DNA of 64,000 nt. Origin: CAYSYM01 sp964435115. Lineage in GTDB: Bacteria > Chloroflexota > UBA6077 > CF-72. Within the stretch, counting starts at the first letter, position 1. The number at the start of each line of letters is the position of its first letter. The DNA is taken from the NCBI GenBank assembly GCA_964435115.1, contig CAYSYM010000013.1, positions 1 through 64,000 of the forward strand. The letters run 5' to 3'. The position numbers were made by a program, and so were the translations under genes. Under the pieces are notes generated by a model. That model did no database searches. It worked only from the letters and a program-made list of their open reading frames with translations, and was not told the origin of the DNA. Of this stretch, positions 33,311 through 43,371 are shown piece after piece.

Positions 33311-34270
33311 GTGCGTAGCAGCGCGCCGCTCGCGTCGGTCGTCATTCCCAACTGGAACGGCGCGCATCTGCTCGGGCCCTGCCTGGAGTCACTGCTGGCG
33401 CAGACCTACCGCCCGCTGGAAGTGGTGGTGGCGGACGGCCGTTCGACTGATGGGAGCGTCGACCTGATCGAACGCCGCTTCCCAGCCGTACGCGCCCTGC
33501 GTCTGCCGCGCAATCGCGGGTTCGCCGGCAATGTGAACGCAGGGCTGCGCGCGGCGCGCGGTGATGTGCTGCTGCTGCTCAACAACGACGCCGTAGCCGA
33601 CGAGGCGTGGGTGGAGGCATGCGTGCAGACGCTCCTGCGGCACCCCAACATTGGCGCCATCGCCAGCAAGGTGCTGTTCGAGGATCGCCGCACTATCAAT
33701 AGCGCCGGCGACCTGCTCGGTCGCAACGGCCAGCCGATGCAGCGCGGGGTCGGCCGGGCCGACGGCCCCGACTGGGACCGTTCGGGGCCAGTGTTTGGTG
33801 CCACGGGCGGCGCGGCCGCGTACCGGCGGCAGATGCTCCAGGACGTGGGAGTGTTCGACGAGTCCTTCTTCGCCTACCTGGAGGATGTCGACCTGGCCTT
33901 TCGCGCGCAGCTTCGCGGCTGGGCCTGCCTGTACGAACCCGAGGCGCGGGCCTACCACCGCGGCAGCGCGACCGGCGGCGGCCCGCTGGCGTCGTTCTAC
34001 AACGGCCGCAACCTGATCCGCCTGCTGGCCAAGAACCTGCCCACTGGCCTGGTGCCCGAGCTGCTGCCCGGCGTCCTGCGCTTCCAGCTCCGACGTGCTG
34101 CCGAAGCCGCCGCTGCCTGGCGGGGCGCGGCCGCGCGAGCCACGCTGCGCGGCCAGGTGGCAGGCGTGCTCGGCCTTCCCCGCCACCTGGCTGACCGCCG
34201 CCGCGTGCAGGCGCGCCGCACGGTGTCGGACGCGCACGTGTACGCGCTCCTCACCCCCGTGGCGTCTTGA
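33311..34270 (+). CDS. Glycosyltransferase family 2 (rhamnosyltransferase-like)
   Basis: A 319-aa GT-A enzyme. It opens ASVVIPNWNGAHLL and has the nucleotide-binding DGRSTDGS, RNRGFAGNVNAGLR and the metal-binding LLLNNDA. FDESFFAYLEDVDLAFR is the acceptor/catalytic ED segment typical of dTDP-rhamnosyl or galactofuranosyl transferases. The C-terminal helices are Arg-rich and may associate with the membrane. GTG 33311 is chosen; ATG 33263 would add 16 unconserved residues. It is followed 25 nt later by a second GT2 gene. Likely role: building a surface polysaccharide. Confidence 0.87.
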   Translation: MRSSAPLASVVIPNWNGAHLLGPCLESLLAQTYRPLEVVVADGRSTDGSVDLIERRFPAVRALRLPRNRGFAGNVNAGLRAARGDVLLLLNNDAVADEAWVEACVQTLLRHPNIGAIASKVLFEDRRTINSAGDLLGRNGQPMQRGVGRADGPDWDRSGPVFGATGGAAAYRRQMLQDVGVFDESFFAYLEDVDLAFRAQLRGWACLYEPEARAYHRGSATGGGPLASFYNGRNLIRLLAKNLPTGLVPELLPGVLRFQLRRAAEAAAAWRGAAARATLRGQVAGVLGLPRHLADRRRVQARRTVSDAHVYALLTPVAS

Positions 34271-34279
34271 TGGTCCGGC

Positions 34280-34285
34280 TACACT
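34280..34285 (+). promoter_or_regulatory. -10 hexamer TACACT, 10 nt before GTG
   Basis: TACACT lies 10 nt before the in-frame GTG of the second GT2 gene, directly after the stop of the first. It suggests a separate, nearly leaderless transcript. Confidence 0.35.
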
Positions 34286-34295
34286 GCGTGGCGGT

Positions 34296-35078
34296 GTGAC
34301 TCACCCGGATCCAGCTCCCTGGCTGTCGATCGTCGTGCCGGCCTACAACGAGCAGGCGCGGCTGCCTTTCACGCTGGTGGAGGTCCAGCGCTTCGTCGGG
34401 GAGCAGGGCCTCCAGGCCGAGGTGATCGTCGTCGACAACGGCTCAGACGACGCCACGTCGGCGGTGGTCCAGCAAGCCAGCCAGCGCTTCCCCCCGCTGC
34501 GGCTACTGCGGACTGACCGGCGCGGGAAGGGTCTCGCGGTGCGAACGGGCATGCTGGCCGCGCGCGGGCGGGTGGCGCTGTTCGCGGACGCGGACCTCTC
34601 GTGGTCGCTGGAGGAGCTGGTGCGCTGTCCGAGCCTGGTGTCAGAGGAGACCCCGGTCGTCATCGGCTCGCGTGAGGGGCATGGTGCCCGTCGCGTCGGC
34701 GAGCCCGCGTACCGGCACCTGATGGGGCGGGTGTTCAACCGCGTGGTGCAGGTGCTGGCGGTGCCCGGGGTGGACGACACGCAGTGCGGCTTCAAGACCT
34801 TCCGCGCCGACGCCGCCCGGGCGATCTTCGAGCGCCAGACGCTCGACGGCTTCGGGTTCGACGTGGAGGTGCTGTTCCTGGCCCGCCACCTGGGCTACGG
34901 CGTGCGTGTGGTGCCGCTGCGCTGGGAGCACAAGGAGAACAGCCGCGTTCGGCCCGTGCTCGATTCCGCGAGCATGCTCGCCGACGTCCTCCGGGTGCGC
35001 GCCAACGCGGCCAGGGGCCGGTACCGCTTGCCTGCCTACCTGGCGGCCCCTGTGCGCATCGGCGCGGACGACCGGTGA
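34296..35078 (+). CDS. Dolichyl/polyprenyl-phosphate sugar transferase, GT2 (DPM/GtrB-like)
   Basis: 260 aa. It begins SIVVPAYNEQARLPFTL, then VDNGSDDATS, DRRGKGLAVRTGML and FADADLSWSLEEL. TQCGFKTFRADAAR with GFGFDVEVLFLARH is diagnostic for polyprenyl-phosphate glucose/mannose synthases, which make lipid-linked sugar donors. No membrane helix is present at the C terminus, unlike GtrB. The GTG start gives a product of normal length. The following, convergent gene is UppP, which recycles the same lipid carrier, so the neighbourhood fits lipid-carrier glycan assembly. Confidence 0.87.
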   Translation: MTHPDPAPWLSIVVPAYNEQARLPFTLVEVQRFVGEQGLQAEVIVVDNGSDDATSAVVQQASQRFPPLRLLRTDRRGKGLAVRTGMLAARGRVALFADADLSWSLEELVRCPSLVSEETPVVIGSREGHGARRVGEPAYRHLMGRVFNRVVQVLAVPGVDDTQCGFKTFRADAARAIFERQTLDGFGFDVEVLFLARHLGYGVRVVPLRWEHKENSRVRPVLDSASMLADVLRVRANAARGRYRLPAYLAAPVRIGADDR

Positions 35079-35090
35079 GGCCAGGCGGGC

Positions 35091-35906
35091 TCAGCCTGCG
35101 CCGAGGCGGCTCCAGGCAACGGCGAGCACCAGCGTTCCGAACGCCACGCGGTACACGACGAAGACGAGGGTGGAGTTCGTCTGCAGGTAGCGGAGCAGGA
35201 AGCCAATCGTCGCCCAGCCCGTGACGGCCGCGGTGAGCGTCCCGACGGCCACCGGTAGCAGCTCGTCTGGCGGGAGGCCGCCGCGCAGCTTGTAGAGCGC
35301 GGCGGCCGTGATCACCGGGCCAGATAGGAGGAAGGAGAAGCGCGCGGCCGTGGCGCGGTCCAGGCCCCGTCCGAGCGCTGCCGTGATGGTGATACCGCTG
35401 CGGGAGACCCCGGGGATGAGTGCGACCGCCTGGGCGACGCCGACGAGCAGCGCGTCCTGCCAGGTGACCTCCTCCAGGCCGCGCTTCCGCGCGCCGAAGA
35501 CGTCCGCGGCCCAGAGTAGCAAGGCGAAGACGATCAGCAGGACGGCATTAATGACCGAGCCGCGGAACAGCTCCTCGACCGGCCGCTCGGCCAGGACGCC
35601 GATGACACCGGCGGGCACGCTGCCCAGGAGGACGAGGAGGGCTAGCCGCCACGCGGGATCGGCGCGGCGAGCTTCCGGCAACACCAGCCCGCGAGCGAAC
35701 CCGCGGACCAGAGCGAGCCAGTCGCTCCAGAAGAACCACACCAGGGCGATGGCGGTGCCGAGGTGCAGGGCCACGTCGAACGCCTGGGAGTGCTCCTGCC
35801 AGCCCAGGAGGTACGGGATCATGATCAGGTGCCCCGAGCTCGAGATCGGGAGGAACTCGGCCAGGCCCTGCACGATGCCTAGGGCAACGGCTTGGGAGAG
35901 GTCCAT
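35091..35906 (-). CDS. uppP: Undecaprenyl-diphosphatase
   Basis: A 271-aa polytopic membrane enzyme that converts undecaprenyl diphosphate to the monophosphate, recycling the carrier for peptidoglycan and other glycans. Family signatures are AEFLPISSSGHL near the N terminus and the second active-site motif PGVSRSG. Eight hydrophobic segments are visible. A -10-like TATGCT lies 14 nt before the ATG. Length and motifs are standard for UppP/BacA. Confidence 0.94.
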   Translation of the reverse strand: MDLSQAVALGIVQGLAEFLPISSSGHLIMIPYLLGWQEHSQAFDVALHLGTAIALVWFFWSDWLALVRGFARGLVLPEARRADPAWRLALLVLLGSVPAGVIGVLAERPVEELFRGSVINAVLLIVFALLLWAADVFGARKRGLEEVTWQDALLVGVAQAVALIPGVSRSGITITAALGRGLDRATAARFSFLLSGPVITAAALYKLRGGLPPDELLPVAVGTLTAAVTGWATIGFLLRYLQTNSTLVFVVYRVAFGTLVLAVAWSRLGAG

Positions 35907-36035
35907 GCGCCGAGCATTGAAGCATAGGATCCGATCACAGTACCCCCGGGGCGCCGCGTGAGGCCCGCCCCGCGCCGTGCCCGGGGCGACGCCGAGCGTG
36001 CGAGCGCAGGCCGTCTGCCAGGAGGGTGATGGCGT

Positions 36036-36449
36036 TCAGGGCTGCGCCTCGTGCGGCAGCCGTGAACGGACCGCCGTGTACACCTCGCGGGCGAGCGCGA
36101 GCGCCGCGGCGACATCCGCTGGCGTGGGTGCGAGGACATCACCGGGGTAGCGGAAGCGCCAGGCGTATGGCGTGAGGCTCGCCGCGCGGTCCACCAAGCT
36201 GGCGAGCGAGGCGTCGAGCGCCGCACAGGCCTCGCCGAGCTCCGCAAGTTCATGAGTCTTGCGGAACGGCGTGTCGTGCCAGAAGAGGAAGGCTTTGTAT
36301 GCCTTCTCGGCAGCTTGCTGGCAGTGGAAGACGGCGGACCCGGCCAGCCTCACGCGCGGACCGGTGAGGACCTCCGCGGATCGTAGGTCCTCCAGCGCTT
36401 TGCGGAGCCACTCTCGCGTGTCGGCCACCTTCTGAGGGTCAAGCGGCAT
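36036..36449 (-). CDS. HEPN domain protein (MNT/HEPN module)
   Basis: A 137-aa helical HEPN protein, starting at the ATG 36449 (MPLDPQKV); an earlier start at 36467 is possible. The core has AEVLTGPR...VFHCQQAAEKAYKAFLFWHD and FRKTHELAELG, which fits the HEPN domain associated with minimal nucleotidyltransferases. The R-x-x-H in RKTH is close to, but shorter than, the RNase-type R-x4-6-H motif. It overlaps the 3' end of the MNT gene. In characterised pairs the MNT protein modifies and neutralises the HEPN toxin; here the pairing is inferred from gene order. Confidence 0.82.
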   Translation of the reverse strand: MPLDPQKVADTREWLRKALEDLRSAEVLTGPRVRLAGSAVFHCQQAAEKAYKAFLFWHDTPFRKTHELAELGEACAALDASLASLVDRAASLTPYAWRFRYPGDVLAPTPADVAAALALAREVYTAVRSRLPHEAQP

Positions 36450-36774
36450 ACAGTAGCTTCCCCTCACGCACGACCGTCGCCGGGAGCGAAGCCGGCAGGT
36501 GCAGCCGGCACTCGAATTCCTCGCGCGTCCACACGAGCACGTCCTTGGCCGCTCCGACCCCGCCGAGTGTTCGATAGGCGAGCTGGTCCCGACGATAGCC
36601 GGGCTGGTCCGACGCCGGAACCACCACCAGCAGGTCGTAGTCGCTGTCAGGCCCGGCGTCGCCGCGCGCGCGCGAGCCGAAGAGGTAGATCCGTTCGGGG
36701 TGCAGGGCGGGCACGAGGCGGTCGACGATCTCGCGCAACACCGGGTCCTGTTCCAGCAGAGGATCGCGCCTCAC
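36439..36774 (-). CDS. Minimal nucleotidyltransferase (MNT), antitoxin-like
   Basis: 111 aa. The Pol-beta nucleotidyltransferase signature is GSRARGDAGPDSDYD (GSx10DxD), with a third acidic residue expected in DVLVWTREEFE. It is the usual partner of HEPN proteins. It starts with GTG in a GTGA overlap with a relic HEPN frame, and overlaps the intact HEPN gene at its 3' end. Gene order on the strand is therefore HEPN relic, MNT, HEPN. Confidence 0.85.
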   Translation of the reverse strand: MRRDPLLEQDPVLREIVDRLVPALHPERIYLFGSRARGDAGPDSDYDLLVVVPASDQPGYRRDQLAYRTLGGVGAAKDVLVWTREEFECRLHLPASLPATVVREGKLLYAA

Positions 36775-36900
36775 GGTTGCGCCCCCTGCGACAGCCGTGA
36801 ACGGACCGCCGTGTACACCTCGCGGGCGCGCGCGCGCGCCGCCTCCTCGGGCAGGACTGTGGCCCGGAGGGACGCAACCGCGTGCTGGCCACGCCGGAAC
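36771..36900 (-). pseudogene. 3' relic of a second HEPN gene
   Basis: The frame ends AREVYTAVRSRLSQGAQP, almost the same as the end of the intact HEPN protein (AREVYTAVRSRLPHEAQP). A 37-bp block (36792-36828) is identical to 36057-36093 in the intact gene. Weaker similarity continues upstream (FRRGQHAV versus FRYPGDVL). The N-terminal three quarters are missing. The stop codon still overlaps the MNT start (GTGA). Confidence 0.75.
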
Positions 36901-37068
36901 GGCATGGCCCGGATCGCTTGTCGCAGGCTCCGGGTGCGCCGCCTGGCCGGGGCGGCCGCCGGCTCGGCAGCCCGGAACCGCGCTCGGGGCTCGCGGCAGT
37001 CTGAGCCGGCCGGGGCGAGCCGGGCGTTGATCGGCCCCGCGTCCGGACGGCGAGCGAGCGGAGGCCGC

Positions 37069-37665
37069 CTAACCGGGCACGCTGCACACGGCATCAGGCT
37101 CAACCGCCACGCCCGCGTCACGCAGCGTGGCGAGCGCCGCGCCCGCCTGGGCCGCTACCTGGGGACGGACGTTGTTGCAGGCCGCCCGGACGTTCGCGGT
37201 CATGCCGTACTGGTCCCAGAACTGGCCCGCGAGCCGGGTGAAAGGGCCGTTCGGGTCGCTGGCTCGAAGCCGCTCCAGGTGGTCGCGGGCGTTATCTTCC
37301 TCGCCGAGCGTGGTGAGCGCCACCATCGCCCTGAAGCGTGCCAGCCCATCCACGGCGGCGGTGAGCGCCGCCGACTCGCCTGCCCCGGGCGGCGTGTTGA
37401 CGACGCGCTCGTAGAGCTCGGTGGCGGTCTTCAGGTCGCCGCGCCGGAAGGCGTCGTTGCCAGCTGCGAGCACCTGGGTGCGGCTGGCGCCTGTCGGGAC
37501 CGGCGTGGCGGGTGGCGCCGTGGCGCTCGGCGAGCCTGACGCCGCCGGCGGGGACGGCGACGTGGTGGGCGTGGGTGAGGGAGCGGGCCCGGGCTCGCAG
37601 CCGGCACCGAGCACGACGAGGACCACCACCACGCCGAGCCAGCGGATCCCGCGGGTGCGCTGCAT
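37069..37665 (-). CDS. Lipoprotein with TPR-like helices
   Basis: A 198-aa lipoprotein. The signal peptide ends at a lipobox (VLGAGC, Cys23) and is followed by a Pro/Ser/Thr-rich linker. A helical domain then has NDAFRRGDLKTATELYERVVN and ALTTLGEEDNARDHLERL, in the manner of TPR units. Two further Cys near the end (AACNNVRP; VCSVPG) may form a disulfide. A TAGCCT hexamer lies 6 nt before the ATG. Function unknown; probably an outer-face scaffold. Confidence 0.75.
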   Translation of the reverse strand: MQRTRGIRWLGVVVVLVVLGAGCEPGPAPSPTPTTSPSPPAASGSPSATAPPATPVPTGASRTQVLAAGNDAFRRGDLKTATELYERVVNTPPGAGESAALTAAVDGLARFRAMVALTTLGEEDNARDHLERLRASDPNGPFTRLAGQFWDQYGMTANVRAACNNVRPQVAAQAGAALATLRDAGVAVEPDAVCSVPG

Positions 37666-37671
37666 GCCTAC

Positions 37672-37677
37672 AGGCTA
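37672..37677 (-). promoter_or_regulatory. -10-like hexamer TAGCCT, 6 nt before ATG
   Basis: The TANNNT hexamer on the minus strand has exactly 6 nt to the lipoprotein start codon and no Shine-Dalgarno, the same spacing as at vapB, hicB, relE and cytochrome c in this window. Confidence 0.4.
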
Positions 37678-37869
37678 ACGGGGGACGGCGCAGACTGCAT
37701 CACGCGCCGCCGGAGGTGCGCCCGGGCGATGTCGGAGCAGGCCCTGGCGCCTCTGACGGCCGACGCCGAGGAGCTGAGCCGCACGGGGATCAAGACGGGT
37801 TCCCTTCCGGCACGGACGCGCGTGCGGCTCGCCTTCGGCCACACCCGCGGCCGGGGCGGAGCCAGGGAC

Positions 37870-38289
37870 TCAGGGATGATCCGCCAGCCAATCGGTGGGC
37901 GACCGCGCCCCGGCCCGCTGGATCAGCTCCCGGTCCCAGGCGACGAGCTCGCCGCCGGTCTGGCTGGCGAGCGCCGCGTAGAGTGCGTCGGTCCCGCGGA
38001 GCCAGGCCAGCGTGCCTTCTCGGATCGCCCGCGTGAGCAGCGCCCGGTCGAGCGGCCTCTCGGTAACCATCGGCGCGTGCGCGAGCGCCTCGGCGAGCGC
38101 CTGGGCGCGCTGGGCGTCATGTGAGCGTCTGGCCAGCGCGCAGGCGACTTCCAGGCGCGCGATGGACGGAATGACCACCGCGAGCTGCCGGGCCGTAACC
38201 GCCCCCAGGAAGGCCCGACTCGGGACCGAGTGCGCGTCCGAGGCATCCGCGGCGGCCACCCACACGCTCGCGTCGACGACCAGGCTCAC
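37870..38289 (-). CDS. vapC: PIN domain toxin, VapC-like
   Basis: A 139-aa PIN-domain ribonuclease. The acidic residues expected at the active site are in VVDASVWVAA (Asp6), the central Glu in SIARLEVACAL, Asp in RGTDALYAALA and the last Asp in VAWDREL. The start ATG overlaps the stop of the antitoxin gene (ATGA), the classic VapBC arrangement with antitoxin first. The target RNA is unknown. Confidence 0.9.
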   Translation of the reverse strand: MSLVVDASVWVAAADASDAHSVPSRAFLGAVTARQLAVVIPSIARLEVACALARRSHDAQRAQALAEALAHAPMVTERPLDRALLTRAIREGTLAWLRGTDALYAALASQTGGELVAWDRELIQRAGARSPTDWLADHP

Positions 38290-38558
38290 CGGGGCGGCTC
38301 GAGGCGCGCGCGGGCGTCGGCGAGGAGCTCGGAGGCGGTGGGCCCGGGAGGCGCGTGGGTGAGCGCCTCGTCGGCCGACGCAAGCCAGTCCCGTAGCCAG
38401 ACGTCCGGGCGGGTGCGCTCGGCGGACCAGCGTTCATCCGCCCCCAGCCAGCGCTCGTACAGCTCGATGGTCAGGTCGCGAATGCGCTTGCCTTCGAGCG
38501 CGCTCTTCGCTTTCACGCGCCGGTACAGTTCATCCGGGATATCGACCGTCGTCTTCAC
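38286..38558 (-). CDS. vapB: Ribbon-helix-helix antitoxin, VapB-like
   Basis: 90 aa. The N terminus (TTVDIPDELYRRVKAKSALEGK) fits a ribbon-helix-helix DNA-binding arm, and the C-terminal half would wrap the PIN toxin. The GTG start lies 6 nt after a TATACT hexamer, so the message is probably leaderless; the longer open frame upstream is not coding. It overlaps vapC by 4 nt. VapB proteins usually bind their own promoter; GTATAC at the -10 could be part of that operator. Confidence 0.85.
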   Translation of the reverse strand: MKTTVDIPDELYRRVKAKSALEGKRIRDLTIELYERWLGADERWSAERTRPDVWLRDWLASADEALTHAPPGPTASELLADARARLEPPR

Positions 38559-38564
38559 GCGGGC

Positions 38565-38570
38565 AGTATA
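38565..38570 (-). promoter_or_regulatory. vapBC -10 hexamer TATACT, 6 nt before GTG
   Basis: TATACT lies within a self-complementary GTATAC, with 6 nt to the GTG start. No -35 match is seen. The dyad may double as the VapB operator. Confidence 0.55.
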
Positions 38571-38808
38571 CCTGGCTTCCCGTCTCGCCGCCGGCTGACG
38601 CGGCAGGCTGCTTCGGCTTCCCGCGTCCCCCAGCAGAGCGAGCGGCTGGCTCGGGGTACCGGCGCCTCCAGGCCCTCCCGTCGTGGGAGAACGAGTGCTC
38701 ACCCCAAGCGTGGGGACACGGCTGGGCGACACCATGGACCGAGCCCGCGCGCGCCTGGCCGTCTGGCGCGTGGATGGCCTCGGTGCGGCTATCCTTACCC
38801 GCCCCGTC

Positions 38809-40608
<1,800 letters not shown>

Positions 40609-40631
40609 AGGCCCGGCGCGTCATCCGTCCT

Positions 40632-40691
40632 GTGCCGGGCGTCGGGGGCCAGGTGTCGGGAGTGCCATCCCGGTACCCGCCACCCGGTACC
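40632..40691. repeat. Degenerate heptamer repeats between lepA and queG
   Basis: Four consecutive heptamers (GTGCCGG, GCGTCGG, GGGCCAG, GTGTCGG; 40632-40659) are followed by CGGTACC-CGCCACC-CGGTACC in the opposite sense. The element resembles short tandemly repeated sequences and shares CAGGTGTCG with the repeats at 23901-23909. Confidence 0.4.
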
Positions 40692-40712
40692 CAACCCCGA
40701 TCTGCAACATCC

Positions 40713-41936
40713 ATGGCCCACGACCCACGCCCCGTGACCCCTGATCGCGGGCGCCGCGAGCCCGAGCTGCTCGCGCGCGAGCTCAAGCTGTTCGCCCGTG
40801 AGCTGAGCTTCCACCTGGTGGGCATCACCAGTCCGGAGCCGTTCGAGCGCGCCGAGCTGGACCTGGTACGGTGGCTTGAGGAAGGCCACCAGGGTGAGAT
40901 GGCGTGGCTGAACCAGGCCCGCGCCCGGCTGTCGTGCCGCCCGCAGGAGCTTCTGCCTGGAGCGCGGTCGCTCGTCGTGGTTGGCGTGTCGTACCGGACC
41001 GCCGAGCCGGGTAGCGACGCGCTGGGTGCGAGCGAACCCCGCGGCCGCGTCGCGCGCTACGCCTGGGGCTGGGATTACCACGACGCCATGCGCCGGCGGC
41101 TGCGCCAGCTCGCCGCGTTCCTCGCCAGCCGCGCGGAGACCGACGTGCGCTCGCGCGTCTTCGTCGACAGCGGGCCCCTGGTCGAGCGTGACGCGGCCGT
41201 CCGTGCGGGGCTGGGGTTCCGCGGCAAGAACACGAACGTGCTCACGCCGCTGGGGTCGTTCGTCTTCCTCGGCGCCCTCCTCACCGACGTGGCCCTTGCC
41301 TTCGACCAGCCCGTCCAGAAGGACTGCGGGCGGTGCCGGCTGTGCCTCGACGCCTGCCCCACGGACGCGCTGGCAACGCCGTACCACCTGGCCGCGGAGC
41401 GGTGCATCGCGTACCTCACGATTGAGCATCGTGGCCCCGTGCCGGAGGAGCTGCGCGCCGCCATCGGCGACTGGGTCTTCGGCTGCGATATCTGCCAGGA
41501 GGTGTGCCCCTACAACGCCTCCACGAACCGCCGGCCGCACGGGTGGGTCGAGTTCGAGCCGCGCCCGGAGATCGGCACGCGGCCCGCCCTGCCGGTCCTC
41601 ATCTCGATGGACGACGACTCGTTCCGACAGAGATTCAAGGGCTCGCCGATCAAGCGCGCACGGCGCCGGGGGCTCGCCCGCAACGCCGCGCTGGCCCTCG
41701 GCAACGCGGGCGATCTCGCGGTGCTGCCCACCCTGGAGCAGGTGGCGCGGGCCGACCCCGAGCCGGTGGTGCGGGAGGCCGCCGCGTGGGCTGCCGCCCA
41801 CCTGGCGCGTGAGACCGTCGCCGGCGCGGGCCGACCATCCGCCGCTAACACGCGGGATGAGCGCCCAGGCCGGGCCACCAACCGGGGCGGGGCGGGCGCC
41901 AGGCCGTCGGCGGGTGGCTCACCGGGGCCGGGCTAG
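40713..41936 (+). CDS. queG: Epoxyqueuosine reductase
   Basis: 407 aa. It performs the last step of queuosine synthesis in tRNA, using cobalamin and two [4Fe-4S] clusters. The ferredoxin-type clusters are CGRCRLCLDACP and CDICQEVCP. The cobalamin-domain catalytic Asp is expected in VFVDSGPLVERD, and GLGFRGKNTNVL is a family segment. The C-terminal helices (ARNAALALGNAGDLAVLPTLEQ) are HEAT-like repeats, as in other QueG proteins. ATG 40713 is used; the frame extends upstream through repeat DNA. The last 18 bp overlap the convergent permease gene. Confidence 0.92.
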   Translation: MAHDPRPVTPDRGRREPELLARELKLFARELSFHLVGITSPEPFERAELDLVRWLEEGHQGEMAWLNQARARLSCRPQELLPGARSLVVVGVSYRTAEPGSDALGASEPRGRVARYAWGWDYHDAMRRRLRQLAAFLASRAETDVRSRVFVDSGPLVERDAAVRAGLGFRGKNTNVLTPLGSFVFLGALLTDVALAFDQPVQKDCGRCRLCLDACPTDALATPYHLAAERCIAYLTIEHRGPVPEELRAAIGDWVFGCDICQEVCPYNASTNRRPHGWVEFEPRPEIGTRPALPVLISMDDDSFRQRFKGSPIKRARRRGLARNAALALGNAGDLAVLPTLEQVARADPEPVVREAAAWAAAHLARETVAGAGRPSAANTRDERPGRATNRGGAGARPSAGGSPGPG

Positions 41937-42608
41937 CAGGCTCAGCGCCGCGTTCACGCCGAACGCCAGCACCAGCAGGACCAGCCCGAGACCGATGGCC
42001 AGGGCGAACTCACCGCGGTTCGTTTCGAGGGCGATGGCGGTGGTCAGGATGCGTGTTTCACCCTTGATGTTGCCGCCGACCATGAGTGAGGCCCCGACCT
42101 CGGCGATGGCGCGGCCGAAGGCCGCGGCGACGGCCACCAGCACCTGGGGGAGCGCTGCCAGGACGAGCTCCCGCCCGGTGGCGAAGGTCCCGGCGCCGTC
42201 GACCCGGAGGGCGTGGTGGATGTCGGGATCGAGCAGCTCAATCGCCGCGCGGGTGAAGCCGGCCGCGATCGGCGCGGCGACGATGAACTGGGCCAGCACC
42301 ATGGCCGGGGGCGTGTAGAGGAGCTGGAGCGGGCCGAACGGCCCGGTGCGCCACAGGAACAGGAGCACTACCAGGCCGACCACGACGGGCGGGAGGCCCA
42401 TCCCGGTGTGGACCACGGTTGCTACGGCCCGGCGGGCGGGAAACCGGCTCGCGGCGAGCAGGACGCCGGCCGGGACGCCCAGCGCTGCCGCGAGCAGGGT
42501 GGCCGAGAGCGAGACGGCGAGCGACAGCCGCACGATCTCGACCAGCTCTGGGTCGCCGCGCAGGATGAGCCCGATGCCCTCCAGCAACCCCCGCCAGAGG
42601 AGCTCCAT
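41919..42608 (-). CDS. Tungstate-type ABC permease (TupB-like), orphan
   Basis: 229 aa with about five to six membrane helices and the binding-protein-dependent EAA loop (GRELVLAALPQVLVAV...GRAIAEVGASLMVGGN). IKGETRILTTAIALETNRG is typical of TupB/WtpB-like permeases for tungstate or molybdate. The ATP-binding (TupC) and binding-protein (TupA) genes are absent nearby. It begins with ATG behind GGGGCGGGG. The substrate is inferred from family resemblance only. Confidence 0.8.
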   Translation of the reverse strand: MELLWRGLLEGIGLILRGDPELVEIVRLSLAVSLSATLLAAALGVPAGVLLAASRFPARRAVATVVHTGMGLPPVVVGLVVLLFLWRTGPFGPLQLLYTPPAMVLAQFIVAAPIAAGFTRAAIELLDPDIHHALRVDGAGTFATGRELVLAALPQVLVAVAAAFGRAIAEVGASLMVGGNIKGETRILTTAIALETNRGEFALAIGLGLVLLVLAFGVNAALSLLARPR

Positions 42609-42696
42609 CCCCGCCCCTACCGGCCCGCCCGGTCCGGGCGTGTGCCGGCGCTGGGGACGGCCAGCGGTGGTGCGAGCGTCGGGTCCAGGGTAGGGG

Positions 42697-43107
42697 TTAC
42701 GCTGCTCTCACCCGTCCATTCTGAGAGCGCAGCAGGTGAGCAGCGATGATGCTCCGCAGCTCCTGGCTCGCCATCGCCGCACGCACGAGCCGCTGCAACA
42801 CCACCGTCGTCGGCTCGGACGTCGGCAGCCGGTAGCTGGTGTCGGACGGATCGCCGCTGCGCATCTCCTCTACCACATCTTCCCTGGCCAGCTCGCCGAG
42901 CGCGCGCTCGACGAGGCGCTCGGGCGTGTGGATGGAGCGCGCGATGTCCTCCACCCCCAGCCACCGGCCGGGGCGCTCCGACATCAGCCGCAGGGTGTCC
43001 CACTTGACCGGCGTCGTCACGTGACACTTCACGAATGCCAGGATCGCGGGGTCCAGCTCGGACCCTCGAAGGGCGGGCGCTCCCGCCACCGGAACAGACA
43101 GGTCCAT
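42697..43107 (-). CDS. Winged-helix-like hypothetical protein
   Basis: 136 aa. The central part (ILAFVKCHVTTPVKWDTLRLMSERPGRWLGVEDIARSI...LVERALGELAREDVVEE) reads as a winged-helix DNA-binding domain of the MarR/Rrf2-like kind. A C-terminal helix pair (LQRLVRAAMASQELRSIIAAHLL) could dimerise. GGGAGAC precedes the ATG. It lies upstream of the TupB-like permease, and could regulate it, but no other evidence links them. Confidence 0.6.
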   Translation of the reverse strand: MDLSVPVAGAPALRGSELDPAILAFVKCHVTTPVKWDTLRLMSERPGRWLGVEDIARSIHTPERLVERALGELAREDVVEEMRSGDPSDTSYRLPTSEPTTVVLQRLVRAAMASQELRSIIAAHLLRSQNGRVRAA

Positions 43108-43371
43108 GTCTCCCTCACGTCGTTGTGAGCCAGTACATCCCCAGCCGTCGACGCTGACGGCTCACCGACCAGTCTAGCGCATCGGGCCGCAGATGGAAGA
43201 CCCGCGGAGGCCTTGCCGCCCGCCGGTGGCGAGGTTGTGTCGCGGTGGCGCCACCTTGCAGGACACAGGCCAGGCGCTGGGCGGCGGAACGCCGGCGCGA
43301 CGAGACTGCCGGAACCTCCGTCTGGCATCGGCCACCTGAGGGCAGGGCAAGACCCGGCCGCCTCATCGGCC

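Noticed and set aside
28002..35931. Shared TTGAAGCATAG near 28003 and 35924 as a common regulatory site
   Set aside because: The two copies lie in different orientation and distance to their genes; an 11-base match can arise by chance in 64 kb.
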